Assembly: GCA_033807775.1 (NCBI GenBank)
Contig: CM066319.1
Coordinates: 139,860,983-139,924,982, forward strand
DNA length: 64,000 nt
Direction of reading: 5' to 3'
Source of the DNA: Saussurea involucrata
Lineage: Eukaryota > Streptophyta > Magnoliopsida > Asterales > Asteraceae
The notes under the pieces are model-generated. The model did not search any database. It was not told where the DNA came from and saw only the letters and a program-made list of their open reading frames with translations. Position numbers and translations under genes: made by a program. Positions 1 to 11,910 of this stretch are shown piece by piece (within the stretch, counting starts at the first letter, position 1; each line of letters starts with the position of its first letter).

Positions 1-3000
1 CTCAATAATTAATCATCAAACAGACAGGTTCATTAACCATACACAAAGATTAGTTCACTAAAACCACTCATCACAAATGAGTATCTTAAGGTTACTACTA
101 CCATCACCATCATTCTTTTTAAAATCGGCTACAATTCCCCGATTACACTAAAGATGTTTGGCCTTAAGCCCAAAAGTTGATACCTAATTATCACCAACCT
201 TTGCACTCTAACCAAACCCACACATGAGTTCCATTCACAAATAAAAAAAATCTAGAAGGAACAAGGATTCATCTTTCATATTTCCTGAACCTTACTTCTT
301 TCCTCATTATCCGCTCCCCAACTTAGATTTGTAAGCCTCCTTAAAGTAACCGTTTACCATCAAACCTTTATCCGACTATTGCTTGGTTTTCAATACCGTC
401 ATCATCCACATCTCAATCTCCAGGTCTCAAAATAACATTAACGTATACTGCTTGAAAATCCATACTCACTTTAAATTGAGCATACTCACCACTTTTGAAT
501 ACTTCTATATCTACGGCACCCATCACTACATCTATGACCCACACGTTTCTTCAGTATATAGTATTACCACTTCCTCACATCAATATCGTACTACGCGACC
601 ACATCGCAACCAAGCACTAAAATATTATATATCAAAGGTGATAATTCCATTGAACCTATAGTATAACTACATTCTTAGGTCCGACCTTTCTATCATTACT
701 TCCTACGTTAGCATGGAGTACTACCCTCCAATCAATATTTGTCTCTTTCCCCCAACTTTTCCACATACCGATAACACTTTCTCATCTTTATTAAACTTCC
801 TATGATTCAAAATCATAAACTTATTTAGCGACTCACACAACCAAATTCACTTTGGATAAACTCATACTACCGCTCGGCATTCTATTCCAATAATAGCCAA
901 ATCACTACACCATCTTACAATCACTTATTCCAACAGCTTTATTGACAACTAGCACTATTCATCTGGAATCCCCGAAAAGACTTTCATCTAATGTTCCCTC
1001 TTTATAACTTCTTATTACTGTTGACACATTTATCTTGATAATTAATGCTACTACTCGTTTGTACATTCTCCACTCATAACATCTCACAGCAGACCAGATA
1101 CCTCCTGGTCATTCATACACAAATCAAATTTACCTTCATGCTCTCCCGCACAATTAACCGAATCTATTTCATTACTTTATTCCTCCCAACTTTAGTTTGG
1201 ACTACAACTCACGAGTTTCTAATCAACTTAAACTTACCCGCTTCATACTACTTCTTTGTGATTCCAAACCATTTTATATACTGTGCACACTCCATCACGA
1301 GTCGACATAGTCCATACCCTTACCATGTTCGTGCCTAATTCTTCATTCTATATAAACCATCTACACCATAAGTAGAATGTTCATCTACTACTATAGTCTT
1401 TCACTTTGCTAACACCCCCCACAAGGTGATCCTTCAACTTTTAGTCTTCCGATTCTGACTTAACATTCATACATGATCTCAAAAGAAAACTTAATGTATT
1501 CATATTATGTAAACTTTAATTATAATACAATTCATGAAATTCCAGCCCCCATGCCTACAACGAGCTTATTAAATCGGGTCAATGGTCTTAAAACTCAACT
1601 AAGTTCAAAACCTAGCCATCTACTCCAAGGATCAATGATCATTATGCAACATACGTTCCAAGGTATAGTAAATCTATGACTCCTTCATTGCTACTCTCCC
1701 AACGAAGTCAATTTATATAAGTATGCTATACTTCACAATGTATATACTTCGCCAAGGTTCGCTAGTTCCAAAGGTATTAAAAACGCGAAAGTTATCAAAC
1801 AGTCTTTACACTTAAGACCAACACTTATTCCATTAAAATGCAGTTAAGCATATAATACAACCAAGACTCCATCTCAAGTCATCTAAAACTGACAAACATT
1901 CAAAAGACTCATTTGAATATCAATCAAGCCTTTAAGGCTAAAATAAACGTTTGGTTAAACATGTGCCACGCACACGAATACAAAAACCAAAATACATTGT
2001 TACCCAAATCTTTACTATTTTTAATCTCTTAATTGGCCATTGGCCCCAAAACAAAGTTTTACCAAAATTCCCCAACTCACATGTGCACATTTCTAAAACG
2101 TAATACCTCATAAATATTGCACAACTACAATAAACTTCTAAAAGTGTATTTTGACCACCTAACTTCCACTTATGTAATAATTTAACTAAAACCTCTTCCA
2201 CTCGTGATTTATTTACCAATCACTCAAAATCCACACATGTGGTGTTTCGCAAGATATGTATTGTCCGCATTCTATAACATTCTATAACATTCCCAATTCA
2301 CCGTACACGATATTGTTATGACCGTAGTATATTTAATGAAAATCTTTTTATACGACAAAAGTTGCAAGAAATTACCGACACAAAGTAAGCTAGTCGGTTC
2401 TCAAACTCATCTATATTTAACTTTTCCTGTAAAGTATAATATATTTTGCAAATTACTAAACTCAAAATTTGACTGCGCGACGTAAATGGTATTACCTCTT
2501 TCTTTAAATACCCACGTGTACCTACTGACTCATCATCAACTAAATTGTTATTTACGCATTTGTTTTGAAATCACAAAAACCCATGTAACACACACTCGAG
2601 GACACCATGCATAAAACTCTACTTGCAATTGAAGGCTATTTTGCTCAAACAAGGTCTATCGTTTAACTCACGCAACTGATCATTGACACCCTATTTTCAA
2701 CCAGTGGTTACCCTCTCAACATTCTAACATTTGTTATACATGCCTTCCAAAGCTCACTTACTCAACCATTTCAGACTATACCCGTCTTGATCAAACATCT
2801 TACATTCTATTTCCACACATTTTAATCCACTTACTTAAGGTTGTCTTGGCGGACTTTCATGAGTCCCACCAGTTCCAGGTTGTCTTTCCAATCCTCAATC
2901 ATTTACCGATCTGTCCTCCAAAGAATTGAAAGACCTTGGTAGTGTTTTTACCATCACTACGCTATCGAACAAAAGTTAACCCTGAAAAATGATTATATAA

Positions 3001-3303
3001 ATATAAACACACGAAGCGTACCTTACTGATCATTAGTCACTGGAACAATTTAGAAACAAGTATACTTATGTAATAATATATTCATAATAACAGTAGCTAA
3101 TTGCGATTATGAATGTATCATACATGAGAATCCTCATTACCGTCGTTACCGTACTAATTTCACGTATTTCTGTCGACCCTAAGGCCATCCCGTCTTAATA
3201 CTTCTACCCACTCTCACAATTCATAACTTAATTCATCTCAGCTTAAGTCTAAGTATTTCCTCATCATACTTAGTTCACTTAAACTAAAGCTCTGATACCA
3301 ACT
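1..3303 (-). mobile_element. Internal region of non-coding gypsy-type LTR element A (truncated by window edge)
   Basis: This stretch lies immediately downstream (on the minus strand) of a primer-binding site and a 5' LTR, so it is the start of the internal domain of a minus-strand LTR element that runs off the left edge. No long ORF is visible on either strand and no gag, protease or pol motif was recognised. Several segments match, with divergence, the internal region at 40081-43978: for example about 1045-1230 against about 41610-41800, and about 2370-2400 against about 42800-42830. This suggests one family of large elements without coding capacity (LARD-like). Confidence 0.7.
3289..3300 (-). 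other. Primer-binding site of element A
   Basis: Read on the minus strand this is TGGTATCAGAGC, complementary to the 3' end of plant initiator Met-tRNA. It lies three bases inside the LTR that ends at 3304, which fixes the element's orientation as minus. Confidence 0.85.
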
Positions 3304-5200
3304 TGTAACACCCCAAAACAGGGGTTAACAAAAACTTCCATAAAACGGAAGAGTGGTACTCAATACTAGAGTATAAGTCTACATAAATCATTACATAACC
3401 GATAATACGAAGATTTAGTTAATCATAACTACTAATAGGCCACTAACTTATTTGATCACTACTATAGCGGCCAAATATCAAAAGAGTGCCGGAAAGTTCT
3501 ATCATCAATCTTCCAATCTTTATCTCTCTAACAATGATCCCATGCTCACAACCCCGTTCTAGACCTTCTTGTCCGGAGCCACTAAAATCTGTAACACATT
3601 AAACACATAGCAAGTGTTAGGCTTTTAAAGCCTAAGTGAGATTTACACATAGCACATAGAGCATAATGATAGCATGCAGGAATAACAATTCGATACATTC
3701 ACAAATTGGATTCCATGGAGAAGGCCCATATTGCTACCAGTTACATCATAATCGAAGATATCCAATGATCGGTACCCCACGGTAGAGTCACAAGACATAT
3801 CACAACGGAAAACCCCACGGTATCCGAAGGTATGAATCCATTACATTTACCCCACGGTATGTAAGGATATATCCTCCAATGCATACTAGGTGCTCCTCCA
3901 ATTATGTGAATACCAAATATGTTAATCCTAATAATATTCAAGCATATTCAGTATATAACAATGGTCCAACCATTTAACATAACAATGGTCCAACCATTTA
4001 ACATAACAATGGTCCAACCATTTAACATAACAATGGTCCAACCATTTAACATAACAATTCTACTTCCATGTAGTTCATATACATCCATATGTAATAAATC
4101 ATATTCTATAAGATATCAAGCATATTTAACACATATCAATGGTCTAACCATTTAACATAATCAATACTACTTCCATGTAGTTCATATACATCCATATGTA
4201 TTAAATCACTTTCTATATGAATTCAATAATAAACCACCATGTTTACAACTCAGTAATAAGTCCATTTTGACCATTAAGCCATCAATTCATCATTAAGACA
4301 TCTATTAAGCCCTCATCAAAATCACATCCTATTGATGTATAATCAAAGCTAAACTCTTAGCATCAACATTTAACATGACATACTAAGCCATAAATACAAT
4401 TAAGCCACCATGACTTACTTGAAATCTTCTTGTTTCCCTCTCAACCATTAAGAGCTTATTCATCAAGATTTCTCATTAATCATACCAAATCAAGATAAAA
4501 TGGTAAATAAGTATATTACAATCAATTAGATAGATGTTACTCACCTTTAAATCTTCAATTGCAATAACCCTAATCTTGATGATTTGAACTCAAACACTCC
4601 AATAAGAAGGATGAAGATATATAGCCCTAAATGGAGTTTAAATGGTAAGATTCATCTAATAGTTGGTTGAATTGAATTAGGATTAAGAAATAAGAGTTTA
4701 CCTTAGGTTTAGATGGGGAATCGCTTGCAAGGTGAAGAGTAGAGCAAATTTTCAGTTTTGAGAGTTCTTAGTGATAAATGAGATGACTAAGGACTAAGGG
4801 GTGGGTTTTAACCCCCTTTCAACACGTCAGGTGCTCGGCGCCAGCGCCCGCGCCAGTGCATCGGCGCCACCATCCGCGCCAACCTCTGTTTGTTTGTTTC
4901 TCGTTTTCCACTAATTTGGCCGTAATTTCTTCGTTATAGCTCCGTTTTTGCTCCGGAAAGAACCGTTGGACTCGTATTCGAATTCCTCATCCAACTAGAC
5001 CATAAAATCTAAAATTTAACTTTATCATCTATTTTTCATTAATTTCCTTAAGGAATAAACTTACGAATTTCTATCGGAAGTTCTCAAATGACAAGTAACA
5101 CTCACAGAAATTACTTAGAAAATCAATTATAATCTAAGAAGTCAAAATATAAAGAAATATTAGGACTATTAGTACTCACAAGGATTTTTCGGGTGTTACA
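3304..5200 (-). mobile_element. 5' LTR of gypsy-type element A
   Basis: This 1897-bp LTR has the terminal bases TG...CA (TGTAACACCC at 3304, GGGTGTTACA at 5191-5200). A primer site flanks it on the low side, and there is no polypurine tract on the high side, so it is a 5' LTR read on the minus strand. It contains four copies of a 24-bp tandem repeat, three copies of CCCCACGGTA (about 3775-3860) and a GC-rich GCGCCA-type cluster near 4826-4893. The related LTRs at 38410, 43979, 53062 and 56992 share the TGTAACR-CCC terminus but little of the body. Confidence 0.8.
3959..4054. repeat. Tandem repeat, 4 x 24 bp, inside LTR A
   Basis: Four near-perfect copies of a 24-bp unit beginning CAATGGTCCAACC. 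A fifth, degenerate copy is near 4137. It is followed by a duplicated segment with TACTTCCATGTAGTTCATAT, so about 90 bp of LTR was duplicated as well. Confidence 0.9.
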
Positions 5201-5308
5201 TAACACGCACATTAACTATATATTCACATATACACATGATATCAATATATATACATATACACAATATACACAGATCAACAACCAACACATGTATACATAC
5301 AATTTACA

Positions 5309-5311
<3 letters not shown>

Positions 5312-5342
<31 letters not shown>
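5312..5342. repeat. (TA)n microsatellite on the left of the foldback element
   Basis: A pure TA run directly abuts the left end of the inverted-repeat element. The right end of that element is also followed by TA repeats, which fits insertion into a TA microsatellite. Confidence 0.9.
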
Positions 5343-5345
<3 letters not shown>

Positions 5346-5690
5346 GTGGTATTTTTTGCAAACTAGTGTATTTGTACAAACTCGTACAAACCATACCTAG
5401 CTTCATGATTTTGTAAATTTGGCTTCATGAATATTTATATATATATTTTGGCTTCATGAATATATCATTTGGCATTTTTAACTAATTTTTTTACAAAAAT
5501 AAGGGTATTTTAGGGCTCCATCGAAAAAAATTAGTTAAAAATGCCAAATGATATATTCATGAAGTCAAATTATATATTCATGAAGCCAAAATATATATAT
5601 AAATATTCATGAAGCCAAATTTACAAAATCATAAAGCTAGGTATGGTTTGTACGAGTTTGTACAAATACACTGGTTTGCAAAAGATACCC
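5343..5690. mobile_element. Foldback MITE with ~170-bp inverted arms, TA-flanked
   Basis: The first half (from GGGGTGGTATTTTTTGC) and the reverse complement of the second half match over almost the whole length, meeting near 5510-5525. The arms share the segments GTACAAACTCGTACAAACC and GGCTTCATGAATAT. Flanking DNA is (TA)n on both sides. No ORF is present. A Mutator-type non-autonomous element is the likeliest class because of the long inverted repeats and TA targeting, but class is inference. Confidence 0.85.
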
Positions 5691-5691
5691 A

Positions 5692-5806
<115 letters not shown>

Positions 5807-5888
5807 GACCAACGGATACATATAATACGTACACTTGTTTACACATAACACATAAACATGAGAAACAAGAAATATGAAAAACGGAAAA

Positions 5889-6746
5889 AAAATCCGTCAC
5901 TAATCCGTCACTAATTAGCGACAGATTAGTGACGGATTCCACGTGTCCGTCACTAATCCGTCGCTAATTAGTGATGGATTAGTGACGGAAACGTGAAATT
6001 TAATTTTTATTTATTTTTTATATGAAACTCCACGAGTCTGTCACTAATCCATCACTAATTAGCGATGGATTAGTGATGTACACGTGGATTTTATTTTTTA
6101 ATTATTTTTAAATTTATTCCGTCACTAATCCGTCGCTGATTTGTGACGGATTAGCGACAGACATATATATTTCATTTTTTAATTTCTTTTATAATACATT
6201 TTGTCGCTAATCCGTCACTAATTAGTGACGGATTTGTGTCTGTCACTAAGTCGTCACTAATTTGTGACGGATTGTGTTCTTGTTCGTTCCGTCGCTGATT
6301 CGTCACTAACCCGTCACTAATCAGTGACGGAAATTTCCGTCACTGATTAGCGACGGATTAGTGACGGATTTCACGTGTCCATCGCTAATTAGTGACGGAA
6401 ACGTGAATTTAATTTTTTTTTATTTTTTATATGAAACTCCACGAGTCTGTCACTAATCCATCACTAATTAGCGACGGATTAGTGATGTACACGTGGATTT
6501 TGTTTTTTAATTATTTTTAAATTTATTCCGTCACTAATCCGTCGCTGATTTGTGACGGATTAGCGACAGACGTATATATTTCATTTTTTAATTTCTTTTA
6601 TAATACATTCCGTCGCTAATCCGTCACTAGTTTTTGACGGATTAGTGACGGATTGTGTTCTTGTTCGTTCCGTCGCTGATTCGTCACTAATCCATCACTG
6701 ATCAGTGACAGAAATTTCCGTCACTATACATGTTTTTCTACTAGTG
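5889..6746. mobile_element. Terminal fragment of a CACTA (En/Spm) transposon with subterminal repeats
   Basis: Positions 6731-6746, read on the minus strand, start CACTAGTAGAAAAACA, a typical CACTA-superfamily end. The 850 bp inside it are packed with subterminal units built on CGTCACTAATCCGTCGC and its inverse TAGTGACGGATTAGCGACG, which can pair as hairpins. A block of about 400 bp is duplicated (about 5930-6345 and about 6350-6725). No matching CACTA end is seen on the left, so this is a one-ended fragment. No transposase sequence is present. Confidence 0.8.
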
Positions 6747-7671
6747 AAATGTGAGTGGGGTGTGAATGAGGGGGTATGAATAGCAACCCACACATCAAAT
6801 CCAAAACATAATTTTTACATTTTCAATGTATAATTTGACATGACATGGTCTTTGTGGATCGGATCATGCCTATAATATATAAAGAAAAACTCCATATATA
6901 TTTTAGACCTTTCTCTTTAAATTAGATATCAACTCCAACGATCGTTTCATTACATATCTTACAACTAGAATCCCTATTGTCCCTCCCACCACAACGAATC
7001 CTTGTTAGATTCAAGCATATTACACTTTTTGGTCATCGAGAGAACTCAATTGCTCTCTTTTGAATTCAGGGGGAAATTCATTGATCTACAAGAGCAAAAC
7101 AATCAACCAATTGTTTCGGTGTAGCATTTTTGGGTTAAATCAAATTCATATGTATATAAGAAGCACCATCACTAAACTTTTGTATTTGAAAAATGTTTTA
7201 GAGAAATTTTCATGACTGTTGATATATAAATCGTTGATCATAATTTACAGTATGAATACGACATCCCAAAAATGGAAATTTCAATTTGAATGTTACGGTT
7301 TACTTCTGAATTTTTATATTTATTTAACTTTCAACTCCTTTTGTTTTTATGTTATTCTTTTTTATTTTTTACTTTTTAAACATGTATATTTTATATACCA
7401 TTTATATATTGTACACTTAATACCAATGTATTTTGTTTTAACAAATTATAAATATCATCATTAACTTTAAAATGATAACATTATCATAAATTTAGAAATA
7501 AAATAATAACTTATTAAATATCAAATTATACATATTTTAATAAATTAAAGTTATTTTTGAGTATTGATTGTACTAATAATTAAAAGGAGATCAATTATTT
7601 AAAAATAATTAATTTAGATTGATTAAAAAAATTATTTATAAATATAAGCACATATATATATATATATATGT
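6747..7671. other. Unassigned AT-rich intergenic DNA
   Basis: No convincing gene, inverted repeat or LTR was seen. The 81-codon ORF at 7219-7464 is a low-complexity Phe/Tyr-rich reading of AT-rich DNA. A short (TA)n run ends near 7669. Confidence 0.6.
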
Positions 7672-7680
7672 TAAATTCAA

Positions 7681-7906
7681 GGGAATTTAATTAAAATACC
7701 CAAAGTTTGACTTTGACCTACCAAAATACCTATTTTTTCAACTTTTGCAAAAATACTCAAAAATCCCACGAGCGGGATCAACATTTTCATTTTATACCCT
7801 ATCCCGCGATCGCAGACCTTATATAATGGGTATTTTTGCAAAAGTTGAAAAAAATGGGTATTTTGGTAAGTTAAAGTCAAACTTTGGGTATTTTAATTAA
7901 ATTCCC
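7681..7906. mobile_element. 226-bp MITE, Mutator-type, with 9-bp TSD
   Basis: Inverted arms of about 75 bp begin GGGAATTTAATTAAAATACC. The element is bracketed by perfect 9-bp direct repeats TAAATTCAA at 7672-7680 and 7907-7915. A 9-bp duplication with long inverted repeats fits a Mutator-like MITE. The ORF across it (7677-7880) is not a gene. Confidence 0.9.
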
Positions 7907-8165
7907 TAAATTCAAACTAATAGAAAAAAGAGAGGAAGAATATATTGAAAAGAGCTCACCAGCAATGGCATTTCAAGTTAAGCAAAAAATCGGGGCCCTG
8001 AGTACATGATCAGCAGCTACCAAAGCAAATAAAGAATAATAACGCCAAAATCAAATCCAAAAAACACACATCAAAACCCCCTATATATATATGTGTGTTT
8101 TCCTTTTATGTTCATCGCTAACCTTCTCCTGAACCTACTTCCATCAATCAAACTCATTTCTTAAT

Positions 8166-8585
8166 CTAGAACATGAAGTAACTAGCGATGGCGATGGCAC
8201 CCGTGGCCGCCGACCCTTTCAGGCTCGCTCCGGCCGATGGTGCATCGGCCGGAGCTGCATCTGATGCTGGCGCATCGGATATGGCGGAACCGGATGATGG
8301 AGCAGGTGGGGACGACGCGTGATGTCCACCGGATGATGGGGCCGATCGGGAGGATTTGGGTGCGACGGAGGAACGGGGGGCGATTGATGGCCTCTTTGGG
8401 GGCGGTGCATGGTGGCTGGCCTTTGGGGGCGGTGTAGCTTTGCTGTGTTTTGGGGGCGGGACGTGGCTTGACTTGGGTGCGGCGTTGCTGGAAGGGGCGG
8501 AAGCGGGTGAGCCGGCGGCGGCACCGGCGATGAAACCGAGGAGGGCGATGGAGATGAGAGCAAGAACAACAATTTGGCGTGCCAT
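8166..8585 (-). CDS. Classical arabinogalactan protein precursor
   Basis: A 139-residue protein with the three-part plan of a classical arabinogalactan protein. Residues 1 to about 24 form a signal peptide (MARQIVVLALISIALLGFIA). Residues about 25-115 are rich in Pro/Ala/Ser/Thr, with AP, SP, TP and PPPK units that would be hydroxylated and O-glycosylated. A hydrophobic C-terminus (from about GAIAIASYFMF) after small residues (SAG) suits GPI-anchor addition. The expected location is the outer plasma-membrane surface or cell wall. The Lys/His-rich PPPK stretch (residues about 43-65) is somewhat extensin- or Lys-rich-AGP-like. The GC-rich coding sequence stands out against the AT-rich surroundings. 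A TATA box lies about 140 bp upstream. Family is clear; the exact gene is not. Confidence 0.88.
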   Translation of the reverse strand: MARQIVVLALISIALLGFIAGAAAGSPASAPSSNAAPKSSHVPPPKHSKATPPPKASHHAPPPKRPSIAPRSSVAPKSSRSAPSSGGHHASSPPAPSSGSAISDAPASDAAPADAPSAGASLKGSAATGAIAIASYFMF

Positions 8586-8723
8586 TTTTGTTATTTCAAA
8601 AAATGGGAAATAAACGAGTTGGTCTTATTTAAGAACTGCAGTGGTCTTCTCTAAGTTGGAAGTTAGAGAAAAACTGCTTATTCCCAATAGTGATGATGGT
8701 TTAAAAAAAGTGGTGTCTCCACC

Positions 8724-8733
8724 GTTTATATAA
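8724..8733 (-). promoter_or_regulatory. TATA box of the arabinogalactan-protein gene
   Basis: On the minus strand the sequence reads ATTATATAAACGG about 140 bp upstream of the ATG at 8585, leaving room for a 5' UTR of roughly 100 bp. No intron signal is needed before the start. Confidence 0.6.
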
Positions 8734-8739
8734 TCTTGG

Positions 8740-9229
8740 ATGCCACCGGAGACGGCGGAGATGGGTGACGGATACTTTTCTTATCATCACTAACATAAAA
8801 CAACCCGCAGAAATACAAGGATCAGAGCTAAATTAGCCACCAAATTAGCTTCTTTTGATCCATTAAAATCACTTTGAAATTGAGTAAATTAAGATTTAGT
8901 CCCTGTTGTTTGTTAAAGATTGCTATTTTCGTCCCTGTATTTTAAAAATTATAATTTTCATTCGTCTAGTTTATAATTCATCCCTGTTTTCGTTCCTATG
9001 ATTTACATTTTATTATTTTTTTCATATTGAGGTTTAGATTTCATTGCTATTTATATTCTTTATACTTAAAAGTAAGTTTAGCAAACAAGTGTAAAACGAT
9101 GCTTCTCATTCTACCTTTTTACCCACTTGAAAATGCTCCTATGTGACTTTGTACACCATACTACCATGTATGATTAAAGTTGTACATTTTTCAAGAGTTG
9201 TGGTTTACAATTTAGCATTTACTGGTTTT
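8740..9229. other. Unassigned DNA upstream of the arabinogalactan-protein gene
   Basis: No ORF is worth reporting. The stretch 8890-9000 repeats phrases such as TTTAGTCCCTGTTGTTTG and TCCCTGTATTTTAAA, common in dispersed plant repeats, but no ends could be defined. Confidence 0.5.
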
Positions 9230-9237
9230 GTCATTAT

Positions 9238-9557
9238 CAGGGGCGGATCTACATGGGAGTTAGTGGGTGGAAAGGCCCTCATGGAAAAAAAAAACTCTAT
9301 TTTATAGGTTATAAACAAATTTTTTTTAACTTTCTATTCTTTGTTAAACTTTTGTCTCTACCCCTATCAATCAAAAAAATACCTGAAAATCAACAACAAC
9401 AAAAAAAACTAAAAAAGTCTTTCGAAATTAACCAAAAAAAATCGAAAAAATCTCTCGAAAAGGTGAAATTAGGCTAAACACACATCGGTTGACTATGCGG
9501 ACCTTTAATATACCTTAAAGTTGCCCCCAGGAGACAAAAATCCTGGATCCACCACTC
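9238..9557. mobile_element. hAT-type MITE, 320 bp, 8-bp TSD
   Basis: The ends CAGGGGCGGATCTA and (reverse complement of the right end) GAGTGGTGGATCCA form imperfect terminal inverted repeats. Perfect 8-bp target duplications GTCATTAT flank it at 9230-9237 and 9558-9565. An 8-bp TSD with CAGGGGCGG-type ends is a hAT signature. No coding capacity. Confidence 0.88.
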
Positions 9558-9774
9558 GTCATTATGATCTTTTTTAGAATATGTTGGGTGTTCCGTCTCT
9601 GTAATTATGGGTTCATGTTTCTTGTGTTTCTAAATATAATAAGTTTAAAATGCGTCTACCTATATGTTTCCAAATGAAGAGTTTAAAATGCTTCTATTTG
9701 ATTCTAAATGATGCGTTCATAATGCTTCTCTTTGTTTGTCAATGATGAGTTTAAAATGATTTTACTTGTTTTTA

Positions 9775-9945
9775 AAGCATCTTCAACAACTATGTTATTT
9801 TAAAAGTTTTAAAGATTTCATAAAAATTTGCTCCAACAGCTATGCTAAATTCTCCTCTAAAACAGAGAAAAATAGAAGAGATAAAGGAGAAATCTCTAAG
9901 TTTGGAAGAATAGAGAGAAAATACATCATACATGTTGGAGATGCT
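9775..9945. mobile_element. Tourist-like (PIF/Harbinger) MITE, TTA target duplication
   Basis: The left end AAGCATCTTCAACA and the right end TGTTGGAGATGCT are inverted repeats. TTA occurs at 9772-9774 and 9946-9948, the 3-bp duplication of PIF/Harbinger elements. 171 bp and non-coding. Confidence 0.8.
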
Positions 9946-10169
9946 TTAAATTTGTAATAATGCAGTAACCAATAAATTAGACATGTACATGTAAATTCAA
10001 CTTTTTCTGGATAGCTTGTAGTTTCATTAAAATTTATGTATGATCATATTTAATGTGAACCAGAAGTGTTACCTATTTAAACCTCCTAATTTCCCATCTT
10101 TTTACCAACCATGGTAATCTTTATGCAACCTCATTGTTGTCCATTTTATACGAAATGATAACAAATCCT

Positions 10170-10223
<54 letters not shown>

Positions 10224-10228
10224 CCCAC

Positions 10229-10285
10229 TAAATTGTAAACCATGAAATATGTGTAAACTATGAAACCTAATCTTGACCATTGATT
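10229..10285 (+). repeat. Left terminal inverted repeat of the MULE
   Basis: Starts TAAATTGTAAACCATG and contains AAATATGTGTAAACTATG. It pairs with 24533-24589 read in reverse complement (84% identity by eye). Confidence 0.8.
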
Positions 10286-11229
10286 ATTTCAATCAATGAT
10301 CAAGATGAAAGCGGTGGCATATTTGTAATTATCTACGAATTCGGTGGCAGGATGGTCCTACTGGAATTATGAAAAGGGGATAATCGGTATTACGCATACG
10401 AAATCTATTTGGAAAGTATTATCAAAACCGTGAAATCAGGGACCACTACGATCCTGTTCCAGATTCCACGGCCACGATATCCAAAATTGAATCGATTATT
10501 CTATGAAACAGAAATCGAATCAAAAACATCTGAATATTCGTTACCTTTATACGATTGAAAGCAATGGAAGAAGAAAACAGGGGTGTGAGAGGTTAGGGTT
10601 TCATACTAAAATTAGTTTGGTTTCGATGTTGTTCATATACTGATAATCGTGATTTGTTTCTGTAGCAAGGAAGAAGAGTGACAGAATACGATTGTTAACA
10701 TCGTTTTCAAAGTTCAAAAACACTAAGGATAACCAGGTCGACGTCGACATGGAAGGAATGGCGAATGATGGTCGGCAAACTAAAGGTATGAAAACAGTCG
10801 ATTTTGAAAAAGAATATGAAAAAACTACGTTTTATCGATGTTAATGGGGTTGTTTCACATTTGATCTGTATGAAAAAACCCCAAATTTTTTCATACAATC
10901 ACTGTTGTGTAAAAGGGTATGAACAAAAGTGAGTTTCGAGCCCTAACTTAAAATCGGTTTCTAATTGCCAATGTGAAAACTGGATCACTATTTTCCATGC
11001 AAACATACCTTCTCAGAATCAACTGTTTATTCTAAATGGGGATTTTGTTATATGTGAAAACTAAGTGTACAAAATTATGTTGTTTATTCGGTATGTGAAT
11101 TTTTAGAGAAACATTGAAATAGTTAAAATCATTTGGAACAATTTCCTTGAAGTGAAGCTTTATTGGTTATGAAAACTAGTGGAATCATGTACCAATAACT
11201 TTGGCTTCCATGTCATTACATAAAAGAAC

Positions 11230-11910
11230 TTTGTTTTCAATACCACTCATACATAAATTTGTATTAAAACAATTTTGTGTGTGAAACAAAGGGCTGGATT
11301 ACATACCAAATAATTGGTTTTCATACCAATTATTGGAGTATCCAACCTAAATTTCAATGTTGTTTATTTTTCATATCATTAGTGTGCATTTATTGGTTAG
11401 TTTTCACAATTTTGATATGTTGTTGCGTCAGTTGTTTGTAATTTTTGGGTAATGACATTACATGATTTCATGTAAACACATACTAGGAAAAAGTGCATTG
11501 AAATCTAGAATGATACTGCTTTGGACGAGTAATATGAAATAAAATACAGTAAACTAAACACTAATCACAAATATCCTTCTCATATTTGTTTTCATACCAC
11601 TCATACATAAATTTGTATTAAAACAATTTTGTGTGTGAAACAAAGGGCTGGATTACATACCAAATAATTGGTTTTCATACCAATTATTGGAGTATCCAAC
11701 CTAAATTTCAATGTTTATTTTTCATATCATTAGTGTGCATTTATGGGTTAGTTTTCACAATTTTGATATGTTGTTGCGTCAGTTGTTTGTAATTTTTGGG
11801 TAATGACATTACATGATTTCATGTAAACACATACTAGGAAAAAGTGCATTGAAATCTAGAATGATACTGTATGTCCAATGACGTAAGTTTTGGACGAGTA
11901 ATATGAAATA
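11230..11910. repeat. Tandem duplication of ~300 bp in a ULP1-gene intron
   Basis: 11230 to about 11540 and about 11585 to about 11910 are near-identical. Both run from TTTGTTTTCATACCACTC through GGGCTGGATTACATACC to GACGAGTAATATGAAAT. Confidence 0.9.

Noticed and set aside
8219..8613. Other-frame and opposite-strand ORFs over the arabinogalactan-protein gene
   Set aside because: GC-rich coding sequence creates shadow frames; only the 8166-8585 minus frame has a signal peptide, AGP core and GPI signal.
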